A stretch of 64,000 nucleotides of DNA, taken from Mycolicibacterium phocaicum (GTDB taxonomy: Bacteria > Actinomycetota > Actinomycetes > Mycobacteriales > Mycobacteriaceae). This document shows, one piece after another, positions 31,961 to 40,977 of the stretch (the stretch's first letter is position 1; each line of letters starts with the position of its first letter). The stretch is taken from positions 2,418,001-2,482,000 of the forward strand of contig NZ_AP022616.1 in NCBI RefSeq assembly GCF_010731115.1, given 5' to 3'. The position numbers and the translations under genes are program-made. The notes beneath the pieces are model-generated. The model was not told the DNA's origin. It saw nothing but the letters and a program-made list of their open reading frames with translations, and searched no databases.

Positions 31961-33853
31961 GTGCGGCTGGGCCAACGGCTGCGTCAGGTCGTAGACGACG
32001 GTGTTGTCGACGGTGGTGGCGGTGAAGTGCTGGCCGACCCAGGTGGCGATCTGCTGAGATTCCTGCTTGGCGTCGTCCTGCCCGTGGGGTCCCCAGCCCA
32101 TCTTGACGTCGCCTTCCACGAAGTAGTGGATCTGACCGGCAGCGACGTACTGCTGGAACTGTGCCAACGTGGGCGCGGGATCGGTGCCGTTGAAGCCGCC
32201 GATCGCCATCACCGGGACGCGGGCGGCCAGCTGGTAGCCGGCGGCGTTGGTGGAGCCGACGACGGCCGCCGCCCAGCGGTACCTCCCGGCGTCGGTACCG
32301 AGCAGCGACGTCAAGGCCGCTCCCGGCACCGGCGATTCGAACAGTCCGCCGCGGGGCCGAAAGCCTTGCGGCGGTGCGCCCATCGCATGGCCGGGCCCAC
32401 CGGCGGGACCGCGGGCCTTGCCGTGTCCGGGCGGCGGCCCCCAGCCGGCGCTGCGGCCGCCGGGCCCGCTCACGGACGGCATCGCTCCGGTATGCGAAAC
32501 ACTCGCGGTGGCAATCGAATACGCGGTCGGGGCGGCCAGGCACACCAGGACCGCCACGGCCACCGCCAGGCGTGCGGAGCCGAATCGAGGCGGCGCGAGC
32601 AGCAGCAGGGCGGCGACGACGCCGACGATCAGCACCGACGTCCGCAGCCACGTCACGTCAGCGCGGCCCAGCAGCAGCGCAGCCACCGCCGCCGTCGCGA
32701 CCACGGTGCCCGCCATGGTCAGTCGGGCCGGCCAGCCGGCGCGGTTGCGCCACAACAGCACCGACCCGATTCCCACGCAGGCTCCGATGGCCGGTGCGAG
32801 CGCCACCGTGTAGTACTGATGCACGATCCCGTTGGCGAAGCTGAACACCACGGCGGTGCACACCAGCCACCCACCCCAGAGGATGAGCGCGGCCCGCGTC
32901 GGATCGGTGCGCGGCAGCCGGCGCGTGAGCACCACTCCCGCGATCAGGCAGATCAGCGCCGCGGGCAGCAGCCACCCCGCGTAGGTGCCCATGCTCGTGC
33001 CCAGCAGCCGATCCCACCCCGCGTCGAAGTTCGGGTTGCCCAGGCCGCCGGGCTCGTTCCCGTTCAGCCGGCCGACGCCGTTGTAGCCCAGGGCCAGTTC
33101 GATGATCGAATCATGTTGCGATCCGCCGACATACGGGCGCGACGAGGACGGCCACAGTTCGACCAGCGCGAGGTGCCAGCCGCCGGAGATGACCATGGCC
33201 GCCGTGCCGCCGAGCAACCGCCACAACCGGGTCCGCACCGGCGACGGCCCGGCGACCAGGTACGCGGCCGCAAAGGCCGGCAGCACCAGGAAAGCCTGCA
33301 GCATCTTGGCCAGGAACGCGAATCCGGCGGCTACCCCGGCGGCGACCAACCACCAACGGCCCGCGTCTTTTTCGCACGCGCGCTGCACGCAGTAGGCACC
33401 GAGCACGAGGAGCAGGACGAGCAGCGCGTCAGGATTGTTGAAGCGGAACATCAAGGCGGCCACGGGCGTCAGCGCGAACACCGCGCCGGCCAGCAGCGCG
33501 GCGGCAGACCCGGCGGCGCGGCGCACCGCGGCATACAGCACCGCCACCGCCGCCACACCCATCAGGGCCTGCGGCACCAGGATGCTCCAGGAACTGAGCC
33601 CGAACAGCCGGACCGACAGGTCCATCACCCACAGCGCACCGGGCGTCTTGTCGACAGTGATGGCATTACCGGAGTCGCTGGCGCCGAACAGCATTGCGGT
33701 CCAGTCGCTGGCACCGGCCTGCGCCGCCGCTGAATAGAAGCTGTTGGCCCAACCGCTCACCGACAGGTTCCACAGGTACAGCACAGCGGTGCCCGCGAGC
33801 AGGAGCCCGAGCTGGAGTCGCTCGCCAAATGGGCGGCGTGGTGCGGAATTCAC
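31958..33853 (-). CDS. Second GT39/ArnT-like membrane glycosyltransferase
   Basis: A 631-aa paralogue of the 28477-30378 product. The first loop WANSFYSAAAQAGASDWTA and GNAITVDKTPGALWVMDL, the helix pattern and the C-terminal soluble domain (VMAIGGFNGTDPAPTLAQF) all match. It would transfer a lipid-linked sugar outside the membrane; the acceptor is unknown. The Gly/Pro-rich linker here is MPSVSGPGGRSAGWGPPPGH. The start is GTG 33853. It is separated from the GT2-GtrA gene by the tandem repeat, so it may be a separate transcription unit. The two-component genes lie immediately upstream on the same strand. Confidence 0.86.
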   Translation of the reverse strand: MNSAPRRPFGERLQLGLLLAGTAVLYLWNLSVSGWANSFYSAAAQAGASDWTAMLFGASDSGNAITVDKTPGALWVMDLSVRLFGLSSWSILVPQALMGVAAVAVLYAAVRRAAGSAAALLAGAVFALTPVAALMFRFNNPDALLVLLLVLGAYCVQRACEKDAGRWWLVAAGVAAGFAFLAKMLQAFLVLPAFAAAYLVAGPSPVRTRLWRLLGGTAAMVISGGWHLALVELWPSSSRPYVGGSQHDSIIELALGYNGVGRLNGNEPGGLGNPNFDAGWDRLLGTSMGTYAGWLLPAALICLIAGVVLTRRLPRTDPTRAALILWGGWLVCTAVVFSFANGIVHQYYTVALAPAIGACVGIGSVLLWRNRAGWPARLTMAGTVVATAAVAALLLGRADVTWLRTSVLIVGVVAALLLLAPPRFGSARLAVAVAVLVCLAAPTAYSIATASVSHTGAMPSVSGPGGRSAGWGPPPGHGKARGPAGGPGHAMGAPPQGFRPRGGLFESPVPGAALTSLLGTDAGRYRWAAAVVGSTNAAGYQLAARVPVMAIGGFNGTDPAPTLAQFQQYVAAGQIHYFVEGDVKMGWGPHGQDDAKQESQQIATWVGQHFTATTVDNTVVYDLTQPLAQPH

Positions 33854-33876
33854 CAGTCTGATTGTGGGCGCGTCGG

Positions 33877-35493
33877 TTAGGCGGACGTCGAGGCGACGCT
33901 GTGCGGTGGCTGTGAGGCTTGATCGGCCGGGCCCGCGGGCAGGCGCACGGTGAACACCGTCGCTCCGGGGCGGCTGTCGACGCTGATGGTGCCGCCGTGC
34001 GCCTTGACCACGGCAGCGACGATGGCCAGCCCCAATCCGGTGCTGCCGGCCTGACGGGACCGCGACGAGTCGCCACGGGCGAACCGCTCGAACACCTCGG
34101 GCTGCAACGTTTTCGGAATGCCCGGGCCGTCATCGGCGACGCTGATCACGGTGGCGTCCGCATCGGCGGATAGCGAGATCGTCACCGACGTGCCAGCCGG
34201 CGTGTGCGTACGCGCATTGGCCAGCAGGTTCACCAGCACCTGGTGCAGCCGCGCCGGATCGCCTGCGATGGTCACGGGTTCCTCGGGCAGATCCAGCGAC
34301 CAGTCGTGATCGGGGCCGGCGATGTGGGCGTCGCTGACGGCGTCGACGACCAGTTGGGACAGGTCGACGTTCTCCATCTCCAGCGGCCGGCCGGCATCGA
34401 GCCGGGCCAGCAGCAGCATGTCCTCGACGAGCCGGGTCATGCGGACCGTCTCGGATTCGACACGATTCATCGCGTGGGCGACATCGGCGGGCAGCTGCTC
34501 GCTCTTGCGTTGCGCCAGTTCGGTATAGCCGCGGATCGCCGCCAGCGGCGTGCGGAGTTCGTGACTGGCGTCGGCCACGAACTGACGCACCCGCGTCTCG
34601 CTGGCATGGCGGGCCGCGAGCGCGCCGGCGATCCGGTCCAGCATGCGGTTGAGCGCCGAACCCAGCTGCCCGACCTCGGTGTGCGCGGCGACGGGGTCGA
34701 CGTGCACGATCTCCGTCGGCAACTGGACCTCTCCCCGGTCCAGTTCCCGGTCGGCCACGTCACGCGCGGCGGCGGAAACCCTTGACAGCGGGGCGAGTTG
34801 GCGGCGGATGATCCACACCCCGACCACCGTCGCCCCGATCAGCGCGAGAGCGCCCACCGCGCAGAACATGCCGAGCACCCACAGCAGGGTGTTGTCGACG
34901 TGCCGCGTGGGCAGGCCGGTGACGATGGTCTGCGGACCGCCGTGCCGGGGATGCAGGCCGATGACCCGGTACGTCCCCACCCCGTCGACGTCCATGGTGC
35001 GAATCTTGCGATCCGGCGGCACCTGCGCCAATTGTGCTGTGGCCGTGGTGGTCACCGAGTCACGACTGCCCTCGGAGGTGATGACACCGGCGTCGACCTG
35101 GCCGCGGAACACCACCGCTCCGATGGTGCCGACGGCCTGACCGGGCGCGTTGAGGAAGCCGGGGCCGGGGCCGGCCTCGGGGTCGAAGCGCATCCGGAAA
35201 TGTGGGTCCATGGACGGCCGGGGCACCCCACCGGTCAACGGCGGCGCCATGGGCGGCGGGGGCAACTCGAAGATGGCGGCCGAGCGCCGGCCCGCCTCGA
35301 GCACCTGGTCGTCCAACTGGTGCAGCAGAAAACGCTGCAGCGCGAACTCGGTGGCCGCGCCGACGCCGACGATGACCAGCGCCAGCAGCAGCACCTGGGT
35401 GACCAGCAGCCGGACCCGCAGCGACCAGGTCCGCGGCTGCCAGATCCGCGTACCGGCCTCAGCGGGCAGGTCGGAGGACATATCCGGCGCCAC
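33877..35493 (-). CDS. OmpR-system sensor histidine kinase
   Basis: A 538-aa membrane sensor kinase. A transmembrane helix at about residues 25-48 (LLVTQVLLLALVIVGVGAA) leads to an extracytoplasmic sensor domain with a Pro-rich stretch, then a second helix (LLWVLGMFCAVGALALIGATVVGVW, about 205-230). HAMP, HisKA with FVADASHELRTPLAAIRGY and HATPase_c with DDGPGIPKTLQPEVFERF and GLGLAIVAAVVKAHGG follow. GTG 35493 or ATG 35481 may start it; both overlap the response regulator gene. It resembles TrcS/TcrY of M. tuberculosis, but I cannot say which. The signal is unknown; the adjacent glycosyltransferases may be targets. Confidence 0.92.
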   Translation of the reverse strand: MAPDMSSDLPAEAGTRIWQPRTWSLRVRLLVTQVLLLALVIVGVGAATEFALQRFLLHQLDDQVLEAGRRSAAIFELPPPPMAPPLTGGVPRPSMDPHFRMRFDPEAGPGPGFLNAPGQAVGTIGAVVFRGQVDAGVITSEGSRDSVTTTATAQLAQVPPDRKIRTMDVDGVGTYRVIGLHPRHGGPQTIVTGLPTRHVDNTLLWVLGMFCAVGALALIGATVVGVWIIRRQLAPLSRVSAAARDVADRELDRGEVQLPTEIVHVDPVAAHTEVGQLGSALNRMLDRIAGALAARHASETRVRQFVADASHELRTPLAAIRGYTELAQRKSEQLPADVAHAMNRVESETVRMTRLVEDMLLLARLDAGRPLEMENVDLSQLVVDAVSDAHIAGPDHDWSLDLPEEPVTIAGDPARLHQVLVNLLANARTHTPAGTSVTISLSADADATVISVADDGPGIPKTLQPEVFERFARGDSSRSRQAGSTGLGLAIVAAVVKAHGGTISVDSRPGATVFTVRLPAGPADQASQPPHSVASTSA

Positions 35494-36214
35494 GCAGGGT
35501 GTGGATCATGGGCTCGCGGCCACTGTCGATCTTCTTACGCAGGTACGACACGTACAGCTCCACGATGTTGGAGCGGCCACCGAAGTCGTAGCTCCACACC
35601 CGGTCGAGAATCTGGGCCTTGCTCAGCACCCGCTTGGAGTTGCGCATCATGTACCGCAGCAGCTCGAACTCGGTCGCGGTCAGCGTGATCTGTTCGCCGG
35701 CGCGCGTCACCTCGTGACTGTCCTCGTCGAGCACCAGGTCACCGACGACGATCTGCGCGCCACCGGCTTCGTTGGCCACACCGGTGCGCCGCAGCAGCGC
35801 CCGCAGCCGCAGCACCACTTCCTCGATGCTGAACGGTTTGGTGACGTAGTCGTCGCCGCCCGCGGTGAGGCCGGCGATCCGGTCCTCGACCGAGTCCTTG
35901 GCGGTCAGCAGGAGCAGGGGCAGGCCGGGGATCTGCTCGCGCAGCTTGCGCAGCACGTCGAGCCCGCTCATGTCGGGCAGCATCACGTCCAGCACCACCA
36001 CTTCGGGTGGGTTGTCCTTGGCCAGCGCGATCGCGCTCGCACCGTCGCCGGCGGTGGCGATGTCCCAGCCTTCGTAGCGCAGGGCCATCGAGACGAGCTC
36101 GGCGAGGACGGGTTCGTCGTCGACCACGAGGACGTTGATCGGCTTGCCGTCGGCGCGGTGCATGACGACGCGCGGGGCTTCACTGTCACGGGCGGTGCTG
36201 CTGGGACCTGTCAC
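35459..36214 (-). CDS. OmpR-family response regulator
   Basis: A 251-aa regulator. The receiver domain starts INVLVVDDEPVLAELVSMALRYEGW, with phospho-acceptor Asp in VVVLDVMLPDMSGLDVL and Lys in DYVTKPFSIEEVVLRL. The winged-helix DNA-binding domain has LTATEFELLRYMMRNSKRVLSKAQILDRVWSYDFGG and ends IHTLRGAGYVLRPAR. It precedes and overlaps the kinase gene by about 35 nt. The homologous M. tuberculosis systems are TrcRS and TcrXY. GTG 36214 has GGAGCT just upstream. Confidence 0.93.
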   Translation of the reverse strand: MTGPSSTARDSEAPRVVMHRADGKPINVLVVDDEPVLAELVSMALRYEGWDIATAGDGASAIALAKDNPPEVVVLDVMLPDMSGLDVLRKLREQIPGLPLLLLTAKDSVEDRIAGLTAGGDDYVTKPFSIEEVVLRLRALLRRTGVANEAGGAQIVVGDLVLDEDSHEVTRAGEQITLTATEFELLRYMMRNSKRVLSKAQILDRVWSYDFGGRSNIVELYVSYLRKKIDSGREPMIHTLRGAGYVLRPAR

Positions 36215-36281
36215 AGCTCCATTATTCGCATCGTTGTGGGCCGCGACTGTGGCGAATCTATGTGCAGGCTGTGAAAGCCGG

Positions 36282-36530
36282 CTAACCCTGGGGGTTGGTG
36301 TCCGGCGACTGCCCGGCCCACAGCGGCGCCTTGCCGGTGATGGACGGGGCCGCGAAGGTGACCGGGGCCGTCGTGCTCGTCGGCGTGATCAACGTGCTGT
36401 TGGCCGACGTCGACTCCGACGGGGCCGCGAGCACGCCCGCACAGACCGCCAGGGCACCCACCGCAGCGCTCCCGCCGATGATGCCGATCGCCCACTTCAA
36501 GGTGATGCCGGAAGTCTCTGGTCGACTCAT
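36282..36530 (-). CDS. Small exported/anchored protein, copy 1 of a paralogous pair
   Basis: An 82-aa protein. A short N-terminus MSRPETSGITLKWAIGIIGGS leads into one hydrophobic helix (about 13-35), followed by a Ser/Thr-rich linker and a C-terminal SITGKAPLWAGQSPDTNPQG. RBS GGGAGG lies upstream of the ATG. It is clearly related to the 36799-37044 product: both share KWAIGxIxGS near the N-terminus and ITGxAPLxxGQxP near the end. The family is unknown to me. The ORF is too short for homology statements, but duplication supports that it is real. Confidence 0.7.
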   Translation of the reverse strand: MSRPETSGITLKWAIGIIGGSAAVGALAVCAGVLAAPSESTSANSTLITPTSTTAPVTFAAPSITGKAPLWAGQSPDTNPQG

Positions 36531-36798
36531 GATTTGCCTCCCGTGTAGTCGGGACCGCTTCGCCGCGCCGTCGGGGCGCGGCTGGTCAGATATTTCGAGT
36601 CAAGCGCGCCACTCTGACAGCGCGCTGAACTGGTTCTGCCAGTTCGCCAACGCCGCAATTGCCCACCTGAGAGGCCGCTGGACCGGCTCTGGAAGATTGG
36701 GACCACGGGGCACGCAAAGCCAGGAAAAACTGTTACCGGCCAACCAGTTGCAGGAAAGTTGGGCCGGGACTATGAATGCGCCGCCGCCGCGAAACTCA

Positions 36799-37044
36799 TC
36801 AGCCCGGGTCCTGCCCCGGGTACAGCGGAGCGGGTCCGGTGATGGCCGGCGCGGCGCTGATGATCGGCCCGACCGTCGTGGCGCTGACGACCGAACTGAC
36901 CGAGGTGCCGTTGGCCGATGTCGTTTGCAGGGACTGTGCCTGCGCTCCGACAAGCACCACGGTCGTGACGCCGACGACCACGCTCCCGGCGATAACGCCG
37001 ATGGCCCACTTGTTGTTTGCTTCAGAATTCTTGGTTCGACTCAT
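36799..37044 (-). CDS. Small exported/anchored protein, copy 2 of a paralogous pair
   Basis: An 81-aa protein starting MSRTKNSEANNKWAIGVIAGS at ATG 37044 (RBS GGGAGA). It has one hydrophobic segment, a Thr/Ser/Val linker and the C-terminus AITGPAPLYPGQDPG. It matches the upstream copy in length, order of segments and both end motifs, with a strongly diverged linker. It may be a small surface protein held by its N-terminal helix or released after cleavage. About 270 bp of non-coding DNA separates the copies; I see nothing specific in it. Confidence 0.7.
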   Translation of the reverse strand: MSRTKNSEANNKWAIGVIAGSVVVGVTTVVLVGAQAQSLQTTSANGTSVSSVVSATTVGPIISAAPAITGPAPLYPGQDPG

Positions 37045-37233
37045 CGCGGGTCTCCCACCTAGACGCGATCCGCCACGATTTCGCCACACCGTTGGGGCAC
37101 GCGGCCGGTCATACGTTTTCAGTCGCCTCGACCGTCAGGTATTCCGGCCAATCAGAATTGGCACGTCACGGGCTCACACCGAAGCGGCCGCAGCCAGTGG
37201 GCGCCAATCCCGCACTAGTGCGCCGGGATCTCC

Positions 37234-37239
37234 TAACCT
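37234..37239 (+). promoter_or_regulatory. Leaderless -10 box of the opp operon
   Basis: TAACCT followed by 6 nt and an ATG (37246) that opens an 8-codon ORF. The -35 region is poor. Confidence 0.45.
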
Positions 37240-37245
37240 GTCCAG

Positions 37246-37272
37246 ATGCGGATTCCAGCGAGCGGCCCATGA
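37246..37272 (+). CDS. Leaderless 8-aa ORF coupled to oppB
   Basis: Encodes MRIPASGP. Its ATG is exactly 6 nt from the -10 box, and its TGA overlaps the oppB ATG (ATGA, 37269-37272). oppB itself lacks a clear Shine-Dalgarno sequence, so ribosomes loaded at the leaderless mini-ORF may reinitiate on oppB. Confidence 0.45.
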   Translation: MRIPASGP

Positions 37273-38243
37273 CGCGGTTCCTGATCCGCCGATTGTTCAA
37301 CTACGCGATCCTGTTGACGCTGGCGACGTTCCTGACCTTCGCGCTGACGTCGGTCACCTTCCACCCGCTGGACAACCTGTTGCAGCGCAACCCGCGGCCA
37401 CCGCAATCCGTCATCGACGCCAAGGCCCACGACCTCGGGCTCGACAGGCCGCTGCTGCCCCGCTACGCCAACTGGGTGTCCGGCGCGGTGCACGGGGACT
37501 TCGGGAAAACCGTTACCGGACAACCGGTTTCCGAAGAACTGGGACGACGGGTGTGGACCAGCCTGCGGCTGGTGGCCATCGGGTCGATCCTGGGTTCCAT
37601 CATCGGCGTCATCATCGGGGCCTGGGGCGCCATCCGGCAGTACCGTCTGTCCGACCGGACCATCACCGTGCTGGCGCTCCTGATTCTCAGCGCCCCGACG
37701 TTCGTCATCGCGAACCTGCTGATTCTCGGCGCGCTCGGCGTCAACGAGGTGCTGGGCTTCCAGCTGTTCCAGTACACCGGTGAGACGTCGCCGTATGCCG
37801 CGGGCGGCTGGCACGGTTTCGTCGACCGGGTACAGCATCTGGTGCTGCCGACGACGACCCTGGCGCTCGGCGCCATCGCCGGCTACAGCCGCTATCAGCG
37901 CAATGCGATGCTCGATGTGCTCGGCCAGGACTTCATCCGGACCGCCCGCGCGAAGGGCCTGACGAGGCGCCAGGCGCTCTTCAAGCACGGCCTGCGCACC
38001 GCGCTGATCCCGATGGCAACGCTGTTCGCCTACGGCGTCGCGGGCTTGGTCACCGGCGCGGTGTTCGTCGAGAAGATCTTCGGCTGGCACGGCATGGGTG
38101 AGTGGATGGTGCAGGGCATCAACGGCCAGGACGCCAACATCGTCGCCGCGTTCACGCTGTTCTCCGGGACGACGATCCTGATCGGCGGTCTGCTCTCGGA
38201 CATCGTCTACGCCGCCCTCGATCCCCGGGTGCGGGTCTCATGA
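37269..38243 (+). CDS. oppB: Oligopeptide ABC transporter permease OppB
   Basis: A 324-aa inner-membrane permease of the DppB/OppB family, half of the peptide channel. It has [22 protein letters not shown] at the N-terminus, about six helices and the EAA-type loop ([25 protein letters not shown]) that contacts the ATPase. I chose ATG 37269, overlapping the leaderless mini-ORF. The stop overlaps oppC in ATGA. The four-gene order oppB-C-D-A matches M. tuberculosis Rv1283c-Rv1280c. Confidence 0.94.
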   Translation: MTRFLIRRLFNYAILLTLATFLTFALTSVTFHPLDNLLQRNPRPPQSVIDAKAHDLGLDRPLLPRYANWVSGAVHGDFGKTVTGQPVSEELGRRVWTSLRLVAIGSILGSIIGVIIGAWGAIRQYRLSDRTITVLALLILSAPTFVIANLLILGALGVNEVLGFQLFQYTGETSPYAAGGWHGFVDRVQHLVLPTTTLALGAIAGYSRYQRNAMLDVLGQDFIRTARAKGLTRRQALFKHGLRTALIPMATLFAYGVAGLVTGAVFVEKIFGWHGMGEWMVQGINGQDANIVAAFTLFSGTTILIGGLLSDIVYAALDPRVRVS

Positions 38244-39145
38244 GTGTCCAGTTCGGGCTGCCGCGTGCCCGGTTCGCCTCGCGCCGCACGCTGGTGGCGC
38301 GGCGCTTCGTCCGCAACCGGCCCGCCGTCGTGTCGCTGGTGCTGCTGGTGGTGCTCTTCGTCGGCTGCTACGCCCTGCCGCCGCTGCTGCCCTACTCGCA
38401 CACCGACATGGACTTCGGTGCGCTGCTGCAACCTCCGGATGGCCGGCACCTGTTCGGCACCAATGCGCTCGGGCAGGACGTCTTTGCGCAGACGTTGCGG
38501 GGCATGCAGAAGTCGATGCTGATCGGCGTGTGCGTGGCCGTGATCTCGACGGTCATCGCCGCGACGGTCGGCTCGGTGGCGGGCTACTTCGGGGGCTGGC
38601 GCGACCGGGTGTTGATGTGGATCGTGGATCTGCTGCTGGTGATCCCGGGTTTCATCCTCATCGCGATCGTGACGCCCCGCATCCGGCATCAGAGCACGGT
38701 GCTGTGGCTGGTGATCCTGCTGGCGGCGTTCTCGTGGATGATCAGCTCACGCATGGTGCGCGGCCTGACCATGAGCCTGCGCGAACGCGAGTTCGTCACG
38801 GCCGCACGGTATATGGGTGTCAGCCATGCCCGCATCATCGCCCGCCACATCGTGCCGAACGTGGCGTCCATCCTGATCATCGACACCACACTCAACGTGG
38901 GCATGGCGATCCTGGCCGAAACCGGTTTGAGTTACCTGGGTTTCGGCGTGCAGCCGCCCGACGTTTCCCTGGGCACATTGATCGCCGACGGCACCCCGTC
39001 AGTCACTACGTTCCCCTGGGTGTTCCTGTTCCCGGCCAGTGTTCTGGTGCTGATCGTGCTGTGCGCCAACCTGATCGGCGACGGCCTGCGCGACGCGCTC
39101 GATCCCTCGGCCCGGCCCCGTCGGCGGCGGGTGGTGAAGCGATGA
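38240..39145 (+). CDS. oppC: Oligopeptide ABC transporter permease OppC
   Basis: A 301-aa permease of the DppC/OppC family. An N-terminal helix ([24 protein letters not shown]) is followed by [29 protein letters not shown], typical of OppC_N plus BPD_transp_1. The EAA loop appears as [26 protein letters not shown] 38240 overlaps the oppB stop and the stop overlaps the oppD ATG, both as ATGA, so translation is tightly coupled. Confidence 0.94.
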   Translation: MSVQFGLPRARFASRRTLVARRFVRNRPAVVSLVLLVVLFVGCYALPPLLPYSHTDMDFGALLQPPDGRHLFGTNALGQDVFAQTLRGMQKSMLIGVCVAVISTVIAATVGSVAGYFGGWRDRVLMWIVDLLLVIPGFILIAIVTPRIRHQSTVLWLVILLAAFSWMISSRMVRGLTMSLREREFVTAARYMGVSHARIIARHIVPNVASILIIDTTLNVGMAILAETGLSYLGFGVQPPDVSLGTLIADGTPSVTTFPWVFLFPASVLVLIVLCANLIGDGLRDALDPSARPRRRRVVKR

Positions 39146-40977
39146 GCGCACCGTTGCTCGAGGTGCGCGACCTGACGGTCACCTTCCAGACGTCCGACGA
39201 GGACGTCTCGGCGGTGCGCGGCATGAACTTCCACATCGCCCCCGGCGAGGTGCTGGCACTGGTCGGTGAATCCGGCGCCGGTAAATCGGCGACCGCCATG
39301 GCGGTGGTGGGCCTGCTGCCCGAGCACGCCCAGGTGACGGGTTCGGTGACACTGCAGGGCAAGCAGCTCGTCGGGCTCGACGACGACGCGATGTCCCAGG
39401 TACGCGGCCGGGTGATCGGCACGGTGTTCCAGGACCCGATGTCGGCGCTCACCCCGGTGTACACCGTCGGCGACCAGATCGCCGAAGCCCTTCGCGTGCA
39501 TGACCGTTCGATGGACCGGCGGGCCGCGCGAGCCCGGGCGGTGGAACTGCTGGAGCTGGTCGGCATCAAGCAGCCGGCGGCCCGGGCGCGCGCGTTCCCG
39601 CATGAGCTGTCCGGCGGTGAGCGCCAGCGCGTCGTCATCGCCACCGCGATCGCGAACGACCCGGACCTCATCATCTGCGACGAACCCACCACGGCGCTCG
39701 ACGTCACGGTGCAGGCGCAAATCCTCGACGTGCTGCGCACCGCGCGCGACGTCACCGGCGCCGGGGTGCTGATGATCACGCACGATCTGGGTGTGGTCGC
39801 CGAATTCGCCGACCGGGCAATGGTGATGTACGCCGGCCGGGCCGTGGAGAAGGCTCCGGTGGCGAATCTGTACCGCGACCGGGTGATGCCGTACACCGTC
39901 GGCCTGCTGGGCTCGGTGCCACGGCTCGACGCGCCGCAAGGCTCGCGGTTGGTGCCGATCCCCGGCGCACCGCCGTCGATGGCGGCACTGCCGCCGGGTT
40001 GCCCGTTCGCGCCGCGCTGCCCGCTGGCCGACGACGACTGCCGCGCGGCCGAGCCCGCGCTGCTGGAGGTCGCACCCGGGCACGCCGCCGCCTGCATTCA
40101 CACCGACCAGGTGACGGGCCGCAGCGCGGCCGAAATCTACGGGGTGGCAACCGAACCCGAGGCCGTGGCGCATGACGACGCCGACCGGCCGGTGGTGCTG
40201 GCGGTCAGCGACCTGGTGAAGACCTTCAAGCTCAGCGGCGGGATGCTGCGGCGCAAGGTCGGCGAGCTGCGTGCCGTCGACGGCGTCAGCCTGCAGCTGC
40301 AGCAGGGCCGGACCCTGGGCATCGTCGGCGAGTCCGGTTCCGGCAAGACCACGACGCTGCATCAGATTCTGAATCTGACCGCGCCGCAATCGGGTTCGAT
40401 CACGGTGCTCGGACACGACGTGGCCGGCCTGACCCGCGACACGCGCCGCGAACTGCGCGGCGACCTGCAGGTGGTGTTCCAGGATCCCGTGGCAGCGCTG
40501 GATCCGCGGCTGCCGGTGTTCGACGTGCTGTCCGAGCCGTTGCGGGTCGGCGGCTTCGACAAGGACCGCATCGACGACCGCGTCACCGAACTGCTGGGCA
40601 TCGTCGGCCTCCGGCACGAGGACGCCGCCCGCTACCCCGCCGAGTTCTCCGGTGGCCAGAAGCAGCGCATCGGCATCGCCCGGGCGCTGGCGCGTCAGCC
40701 CAAGATTCTGGCGCTCGACGAACCGGTGTCGGCGCTGGACGTCTCGATCCAGGCGGGCATCATCAACCTGCTGCTGGACCTGCAACAGCGTTTCGACCTC
40801 TCGTATCTGTTTGTCTCACACGACCTTTCGGTGGTCCGTCATCTCGCCCACACCGTGGCGGTGATGTACAAGGGCGCCGTCGTCGAACAGGGCGATGCCG
40901 CACAGGTTTTCGGCGCCCCGCAGGACCCGTACACCCAGCGGCTGCTCGATGCCGTGCCGCAGCCGGGAGGTGAGTGA
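39142..40977 (+). CDS. oppD: Oligopeptide ABC transporter, double ATPase OppD
   Basis: A 611-aa protein with two fused ABC ATPase domains that powers peptide uptake, replacing separate OppD and OppF. Domain 1 has Walker [12 protein letters not shown] (about residue 42), signature LSGGERQR and Walker [13 protein letters not shown]. An oligopeptide C-terminal segment follows ([14 protein letters not shown], cysteine-rich). Domain 2 has Walker [14 protein letters not shown] (about 396), signature FSGGQKQR and Walker [13 protein letters not shown]. Both sites look catalytically intact. It overlaps oppC and abuts oppA. Confidence 0.94.
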   Translation: MSAPLLEVRDLTVTFQTSDEDVSAVRGMNFHIAPGEVLALVGESGAGKSATAMAVVGLLPEHAQVTGSVTLQGKQLVGLDDDAMSQVRGRVIGTVFQDPMSALTPVYTVGDQIAEALRVHDRSMDRRAARARAVELLELVGIKQPAARARAFPHELSGGERQRVVIATAIANDPDLIICDEPTTALDVTVQAQILDVLRTARDVTGAGVLMITHDLGVVAEFADRAMVMYAGRAVEKAPVANLYRDRVMPYTVGLLGSVPRLDAPQGSRLVPIPGAPPSMAALPPGCPFAPRCPLADDDCRAAEPALLEVAPGHAAACIHTDQVTGRSAAEIYGVATEPEAVAHDDADRPVVLAVSDLVKTFKLSGGMLRRKVGELRAVDGVSLQLQQGRTLGIVGESGSGKTTTLHQILNLTAPQSGSITVLGHDVAGLTRDTRRELRGDLQVVFQDPVAALDPRLPVFDVLSEPLRVGGFDKDRIDDRVTELLGIVGLRHEDAARYPAEFSGGQKQRIGIARALARQPKILALDEPVSALDVSIQAGIINLLLDLQQRFDLSYLFVSHDLSVVRHLAHTVAVMYKGAVVEQGDAAQVFGAPQDPYTQRLLDAVPQPGGE

